Positions 59,805-64,000 of a stretch of 64,000 nucleotides of DNA are shown piece after piece. Source of the DNA: Achromobacter xylosoxidans (GTDB lineage Bacteria; Pseudomonadota; Gammaproteobacteria; Burkholderiales; Burkholderiaceae_B); assembly GCF_002192695.1 (NCBI RefSeq), contig NZ_MTLG01000085.1, positions 1 to 64,000 of the forward strand, in the 5' to 3' direction. Positions within the stretch are counted from its first letter, which is position 1, and each line of letters begins with the position of its first letter. The translations under genes and the position numbers were made by a program. The notes beneath the pieces are model-generated. The model was not told the origin of the DNA, made no database searches, and saw nothing but the letters and a program-made list of their open reading frames with translations.

Positions 59805-62153
59805 TCAGGCGGCCCTGCGTTCAGCCGCGGGGCTGCCCTGGTCCGCAGCGCGCAAGTCAAAGGGGAAATCATCCACTTTGACTACCGTGTCGCGCAAGCG
59901 GTTGCGGCGTTTCACCACGGCATACTCCTCGGCGGTGATGCCGCCGATGGCGAAGGCGGCGTCGGCGATGTCGCGCACATTGGCCTGCGGATTGCCGTCG
60001 AGCGCGCCGCGCTTTTCAAGCTCGCGGATCTTGGCTTCGATGGGTTCGGCGTCCAGCGTGGCGGCCAGGGCCAGTTCGATCGCGCCCACGGGTTCGGCCT
60101 CGGTCGCGGGCAGATGGCAGCCCGCGGTCAGGCGGTCGCGCGTCGCGCTCGGGTTGATCAGCAGCCGCGCCACGTCCTGTCCCAGCTGGTCCGACGGCAG
60201 GGACTGGGTGCGGCCCCAGGGGAACACCAGGCGGCGCAGGCTCCAGGCCACGAAACGGTTGGGGTAGTTGTCCAGTACGCCTTCGATGGCTTCCTGCAGC
60301 TTGAACAGCGCGTCCTGGATGGACCAGTGCGCCAGGGGCGCGTCGGCTGCCTGGCGGCCTTCGTCCTCGAAGCGCTTGAGCGTGGCGCTGATCAGGTACA
60401 TCTGCGACAACACGTCGCCCAGGCGCGCCGACAGGCGCTCGCGGCGCTTCAGGCTGCCGCCCAGCACCAGCATCGAGGTATCGGCCAGCAGCGCGAACGC
60501 GGCGCTGTAGCGGCTGAGCAGTTGGTAGTAGCGCTTCATCTCGGGTGCGACATCGGCGTCGATGCCGACGAAACGCGCGCCGGTGAGCGCCGTGCCCAGG
60601 GCACGCAGCTTGTTCTTCGCGACAAAGCCCACGTGGCCCCAGAAGGCGCGGTCGAAATCGTCCAGGCCCTGCTTGCGGTCGGGCGACTGCGCAGCCTGCA
60701 TTTCAGCCAGCACATGAGGATGGCAGCGGATCGCGCCCTGGCCGAAGATGATCAGGCTGCGCGTGAGGATGTTGGCGCCTTCGACGGTGATGCCGATCGG
60801 AATCTGCTGATAGGCGCGGCCCAGGAAGTTGGACGGGCCCAGGCAGATGCCCTTGCCGCCGATGACGTCCATGCCGTCGTTGACCACCTGGCGCGCGCGC
60901 TCGGTCACGTGATACTTGACGATGGCGGACACGACCGAAGGCTTTTCGCCCAGGTCCACCGCGCCCGCCGTCATGCTGCGCGCGGCGTCCATCATGTAGG
61001 TGTTGCCGCCGATGCGCGCCAGCGCTTCCTCCACGCCTTCGAACTTGCCGACGGGCGTGCGGAACTGGCTGCGCACGCGCGCATAGCCGCCCACCGCCCG
61101 CGTCGTCAGCTTGGACATGCCGGTGTTCGAAGAGGGTAGCGAGATCGAGCGCCCCGCCGCCAGGCATTCCATCAGCATGCGCCAGCCCTGGCCGGCCATG
61201 GCCGGGCCGCCGATGATGAAGTCCAGCGGCATGAAGACGTCCGCGCCGCGCGTGGGGCCGTTCATGAACATGGCGTTCAGCGGGAAATGGCGGCGGCCCG
61301 TGTCCACGCCGGGATGGTCGTGCGGCACCAGCGCGCAGGTGATGCCCAGGTCTTTCTTGCCGCCCAGAAGGCCGTCCGGATCGTACAGGCGGAACGCCAG
61401 GCCCAGCAGGGTGCACACGGGAGCCAGCGTGATGTAGCGCTTATCCCAGGTGACCTTCATGCCTATCACTTCGCGGCCTTGCCATTCTCCCTTGCAGACG
61501 ATGCCGCTGTCGGGGATGGCGGCGGCGTCGGAGCCGGCCCAGGGGCTGGTCAGCGCGAAGGCGGGAACTTCCTCGCCGCGCGCCAGGCGCGGCAGGTAAT
61601 GGTTCTTCTGTTCATCGGTGCCGTAGTGCAGCAGCAGTTCGGCCGGGCCGAGCGAATTGGGCACCATGACCGACACCGCCAGCGCGGACGAGCGCGTGGA
61701 CAGCTTGGTCACGATTTCGGAATGGGCATAGGCCGAGAATCCCAGGCCGCCATATTCCTTGGGAATGATCATGCCCAGGAAGCCCTGGGTCTTCAGGTAG
61801 CTCCAGACCTCGGCCGGCAGGTCGTGGCTTTCCTGGGTGACGTGCCAGTCGTTGACCATGCGGCAAGCCTCTTCGGCCTGGACGTCGAGGAAACGCTGCT
61901 CGTCATCGCTCAGGCGCGGACGGGGATAGGCCAGCAGGCGGCGCCAGTCGGGCCGGCCGCGGAACAGTTCGCCTTCCCACCACACCGTGCCCGCTTCCAG
62001 CGCGTCGCGCTCGGTGTCCGACATCTGCGGCAGCACCTTGCGGTACAGGTTGAAGATCGGCGCCGACAACAGGGCGCGGCGGATCGGACGCACGCCCAGC
62101 ACGACCGCCGCCAGGAGCGCGACGATGACCAGAGCGAGGATGACTGCGTTCAT
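59805..62153 (-). CDS. fadE: Acyl-CoA dehydrogenase FadE (long, membrane-anchored type)
   Basis: 782 aa. N-terminal TM segment (ILALVIVALLAAVVLGV), acyl-CoA dehydrogenase core with YGGLGFSAYAHSEIVTKLSTRSSALAVSVMVPNSLGP (about 134-170), AFALTSPWAGSDAAA near 197, GGKGICLGPSNFLGRAYQQIPIGITVEGANILTRSLIIFGQGA near 435, and the C-terminal DUF1974 extension (to 782) seen in E. coli FadE. First dehydrogenation step of beta-oxidation. GGAGA upstream. Starts 47 bp after the TetR gene. Confidence 0.95.
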   Translation of the reverse strand: MNAVILALVIVALLAAVVLGVRPIRRALLSAPIFNLYRKVLPQMSDTERDALEAGTVWWEGELFRGRPDWRRLLAYPRPRLSDDEQRFLDVQAEEACRMVNDWHVTQESHDLPAEVWSYLKTQGFLGMIIPKEYGGLGFSAYAHSEIVTKLSTRSSALAVSVMVPNSLGPAELLLHYGTDEQKNHYLPRLARGEEVPAFALTSPWAGSDAAAIPDSGIVCKGEWQGREVIGMKVTWDKRYITLAPVCTLLGLAFRLYDPDGLLGGKKDLGITCALVPHDHPGVDTGRRHFPLNAMFMNGPTRGADVFMPLDFIIGGPAMAGQGWRMLMECLAAGRSISLPSSNTGMSKLTTRAVGGYARVRSQFRTPVGKFEGVEEALARIGGNTYMMDAARSMTAGAVDLGEKPSVVSAIVKYHVTERARQVVNDGMDVIGGKGICLGPSNFLGRAYQQIPIGITVEGANILTRSLIIFGQGAIRCHPHVLAEMQAAQSPDRKQGLDDFDRAFWGHVGFVAKNKLRALGTALTGARFVGIDADVAPEMKRYYQLLSRYSAAFALLADTSMLVLGGSLKRRERLSARLGDVLSQMYLISATLKRFEDEGRQAADAPLAHWSIQDALFKLQEAIEGVLDNYPNRFVAWSLRRLVFPWGRTQSLPSDQLGQDVARLLINPSATRDRLTAGCHLPATEAEPVGAIELALAATLDAEPIEAKIRELEKRGALDGNPQANVRDIADAAFAIGGITAEEYAVVKRRNRLRDTVVKVDDFPFDLRAADQGSPAAERRAA

Positions 62154-62200
62154 TTTCTTGTCTCCGTGGAGGTTCTGTTCCGTCTGCGGGCGCGGGGCGC

Positions 62201-62866
62201 TCAGGGGACGTGCGGCAGCGGGGCGCGCAGGCCGCCGAGCAGAAAGCTCATCAGGCGCGGCAGCAGCAGGCTGGGGTTATCGGGTTGTTCGGCGTCATCT
62301 ATGGTCCAGCCCGTGACCGAGCGCAGCAGGTCCGTGCCGATGATGGCGTAAGAGGTGGCGCCCAGCATGAACTGGAAGCGCCACACGATTTCCGCGCGGG
62401 GCACGTCGGGCAAGGCCGCGAACAGCGCGTTGCGGTAACGCTCCAGTACGTCCGCGTACTCCTCGGCGAACAGCGCGCGGATGAAATCCGAAGGGTCGGT
62501 CATGGTGCGTTCGAGCAGCGGCAGAAAGGTGCTGCCGGCCTGTGCGGGATCTGCCGCCAGGCGCAGCAGCGTGCCGAAAAAGGCGTCCACGATCTGCGAC
62601 GGCTTCAAAGGCTTGCCTTCGGCTTGCGCCTCCAGTTCATCCAAAAGTCGCAAGCGCTCGCGGTTCAGCACTTCCAGGCGACGTTTGAGCACCGCCTGCA
62701 CGAGTGACTCCTTGGAACCGAAGTGGTAATTCACCGACGCCAGGTTGACGCCGGCGGCCGCGGTGATCTGGCGCATCGAGGTGCCATCGTGTCCCTGCTG
62801 GGCGAACAAGGCCTCGGCGGTGTCCAGGATGGATTCACGGGTGAGGGATGGTCTGGTTTCTTGCAT
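62201..62866 (-). CDS. TetR-family regulator of the fad cluster
   Basis: 221 aa. TetR HTH at about 10-55 (RESILDTAEALFAQQGHDGTSMRQITAAAGVNLASVNYHFGSKESLVQAVLKRR), then a helical ligand domain ending in a C-terminal helix (PRLMSFLLGGL). Resembles PsrA/FadR-type fatty-acid regulators in size and position. ATG at 62866, ribosome site poor. Its predicted operator (62879-62890) lies 13 bp upstream, so it is probably autorepressed with the whole downstream cluster and relieved by acyl-CoA. Confidence 0.9.
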   Translation of the reverse strand: MQETRPSLTRESILDTAEALFAQQGHDGTSMRQITAAAGVNLASVNYHFGSKESLVQAVLKRRLEVLNRERLRLLDELEAQAEGKPLKPSQIVDAFFGTLLRLAADPAQAGSTFLPLLERTMTDPSDFIRALFAEEYADVLERYRNALFAALPDVPRAEIVWRFQFMLGATSYAIIGTDLLRSVTGWTIDDAEQPDNPSLLLPRLMSFLLGGLRAPLPHVP

Positions 62867-63247
62867 AAGGTTGAATTCAAACGTTCGTTTAAAAACAATT
62901 ATGCGTGAGAGATGGCTGAGATGCGAGCCTCGGCTATCCCCAATAGGGTTTACCACTAGCGCCCCGCGCGCCGCACATTCGTGCCCGCCCGGATTTGCCC
63001 TTGCCTCCCCCAAGCGGATGACAAATCTCATGCGGAGGGAGTAGCAATTTCCTAGTGTATGCGCATGATCCTGCGCCATTCGTCCTCGGACTGCCGACCT
63101 AGGATGAATGTGGTCTGGAAGGGACGCGCAAAACCCCGCAGTATCAGCGCGAGAAGTTGAATCTGTCGCGCCCCTGAATACGCAATGGCTAGCCCGTTCG
63201 CCGTAACGGACGGAAGGCCCAGACGCCCTGGCACAGGAGCAGGAGAA
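62867..63247. other. 381-bp divergent promoter region between TetR and the last gene
   Basis: No supported gene. At its left end are the TetR operator and a -10-like CATAAT on the minus strand (62898-62903). No convincing promoter for the plus-strand gene was found. Confidence 0.5.
62879..62890. promoter_or_regulatory. Predicted TetR/PsrA-like operator of the fad cluster
   Basis: AAACG-TT-CGTTT, an inverted repeat like the GAAAC-type sites of PsrA/FadR TetR proteins. It lies 13 bp before the TetR start and directly downstream of the CATAAT element, where a repressor would block transcription. Confidence 0.55.
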
Positions 63248-64000
63248 ATGAAAACCTACAGAGTGGGACTGCTGGTCGACGGGTACGAGCAACCCGGCTG
63301 GATGCATGAGATGGTGGATTGGCTCAGGCATAGCCAGGATTTTGAAGTCGCTGCTTTGCTGGTGATGGATGTGGAGGGCGGTGAGAAATCGCCGCGCCTG
63401 GGCGCACGCGCCCTGTTCGGCGCCTTGTCGCGCCTGGAAGCGCGGCTGCTGCCGGCCAAGCAGCGCCAGGCGCTGGCGTGTCGCGACATGCGCGAAAGCG
63501 TGCCGACGGATGCGGCTGCGGTCTTGCCGCTGGCGTCCGGCATGCCTGCGCCCGAGGCGCAGAGGCAAGTCGCGGCGTTGGGCCTGGACCTGGTGATCAC
63601 GTTGGGCGCATCGCCGGCCACTCGCGAACAAATGGCGGGCTGGGCGCGCCTGGGCGTGTGGCAGCTGAGTTATTCCGATATTGCGGTGGCCACGAGCCGC
63701 TATGCCGGCTTCTGGGAGGTCTACCAGCGTGAAGACCACACCACGGTGAAACTCTGGCGGGTCGGGCCGCGCGAGGACCAGGACGAACTGTTGGACCAGC
63801 GCAGTTTCAACACCGAACTGTTCTGGTTGAAGAATCAGGCGCGCGCGTTCAGCCTGGGAAATTTCATGGTGTACGACGCGCTGCAGGCGCTGGCCCGCGT
63901 CAAGCAAGGGGTTGCGCCGCCCGGCATGCAGATCATGAGCGGCATGCGGCGCGAGGATCCGGTGGAGTGGGATAGCGCCGCGTATATTGCGCGCCAGGCT
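63248..64000 (+). CDS. Unrecognised protein with formyltransferase-like N-terminal part (3' end missing)
   Basis: The first 251 codons; it runs off the window. AGGAGCAGGAGA precedes the ATG. The start MKTYRVGLLVDGYEQPGWMH opens a Rossmann-like domain; GLDLVITLGASPATREQMAGWARLGVWQLSY and SRYAGFWEVYQREDHTTVKLWRVG (about 112-180) resemble the layout of the formyltransferase catalytic domain, but the Asn-His-Asp triad is not evident. A second region with FNTELFWLKNQARAFSLGNFMVYDAL starts near 190. Could be a sugar- or lipid-modifying enzyme; function not assigned. Confidence 0.6.
   Translation, partial: MKTYRVGLLVDGYEQPGWMHEMVDWLRHSQDFEVAALLVMDVEGGEKSPRLGARALFGALSRLEARLLPAKQRQALACRDMRESVPTDAAAVLPLASGMPAPEAQRQVAALGLDLVITLGASPATREQMAGWARLGVWQLSYSDIAVATSRYAGFWEVYQREDHTTVKLWRVGPREDQDELLDQRSFNTELFWLKNQARAFSLGNFMVYDALQALARVKQGVAPPGMQIMSGMRREDPVEWDSAAYIARQA

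Noticed and set aside
62867-63907. 347-codon N-terminal extension of the TetR regulator
   Set aside because: It runs across a promoter region and antisense to the gene at 63248; the TetR family length is reached from 62866.

Overview
The window is about 64 kb of GC-rich chromosome from a betaproteobacterium of the Alcaligenaceae, most likely Achromobacter or a close relative. Three things point there: an azurin very close to the Alcaligenes/Achromobacter type, a nos denitrification cluster, and many Bug-type periplasmic binding proteins alongside a typical Bordetella/Achromobacter housekeeping block. This assignment is inference; no database search was possible.

Layout. 1-5139: nosR-nosZ-nosD (minus strand, nosD cut by the window edge) and a divergent azurin, with two FNR/Dnr-type boxes in the gap, each at class II spacing from a -10-like hexamer. 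5335-17377: housekeeping genes: a TerC/CorC-like membrane protein, uppP, lpxH, a cyclophilin, a TPR protein, cysS, a 3-methyladenine-type glycosylase, accA, tilS, lysC, tRNA-Ser(GCT) and mnmH. 17385-20143: an IclR regulator divergent from a TauD/TfdA dioxygenase-Bug pair, with a perfect AT-rich palindrome between them. 20226-24148: three identical tRNA-Arg(ACG) genes, the second and third followed by the same terminator and flanking three minus-strand envelope or secreted-protein genes (beta-barrel, DUF1254/DUF1214, DUF3313 lipoprotein). 24179-27137: small proteins, including a tandem pair of related unknown domains (one fused to an HTH), and a cupin thiol dioxygenase.

27175-35749 is the most unusual part. 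An IclR gene, a Bug gene and a FAD/NAD(P)-binding protein face a five-gene plus-strand operon: CaiB-type CoA-transferase, crotonase, a two-subunit class I CoA-transferase-like enzyme and an acyl-CoA ligase. By hand alignment the CoA-transferase-like beta subunit lacks the catalytic Glu and the crotonase lacks both catalytic Glu. A 15-bp operator (TCCTA-N5-TAGGA) recurs in front of the regulator and the Bug gene. I infer a dedicated import and acyl-CoA breakdown route, possibly hydrolytic ring or C-C cleavage like IpdAB.

35789-38546: Bug and fumarylacetoacetase-family genes divergent from an FCD-type GntR gene. 38614-42798: a minus-strand operon of KdgT-type permease, DUF1537 kinase, PdxA-type dehydrogenase and GntR/UTRA regulator (predicted four-carbon acid-sugar catabolism), preceded by a 29-bp perfect palindrome. 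42946-45137: a TonB-dependent siderophore receptor with a Fur box. 45314-48559: MarR regulator, Bug and a CGPSR-type sulfatase. 48611-62866: a long minus-strand beta-oxidation cluster (TetR, FadE, two thiolases, two multifunctional fusions of opposite domain order, FadL, FadD, plus a hotdog-type protein and a chalcone-isomerase-like protein). The window ends inside an unrecognised gene with a formyltransferase-like look.
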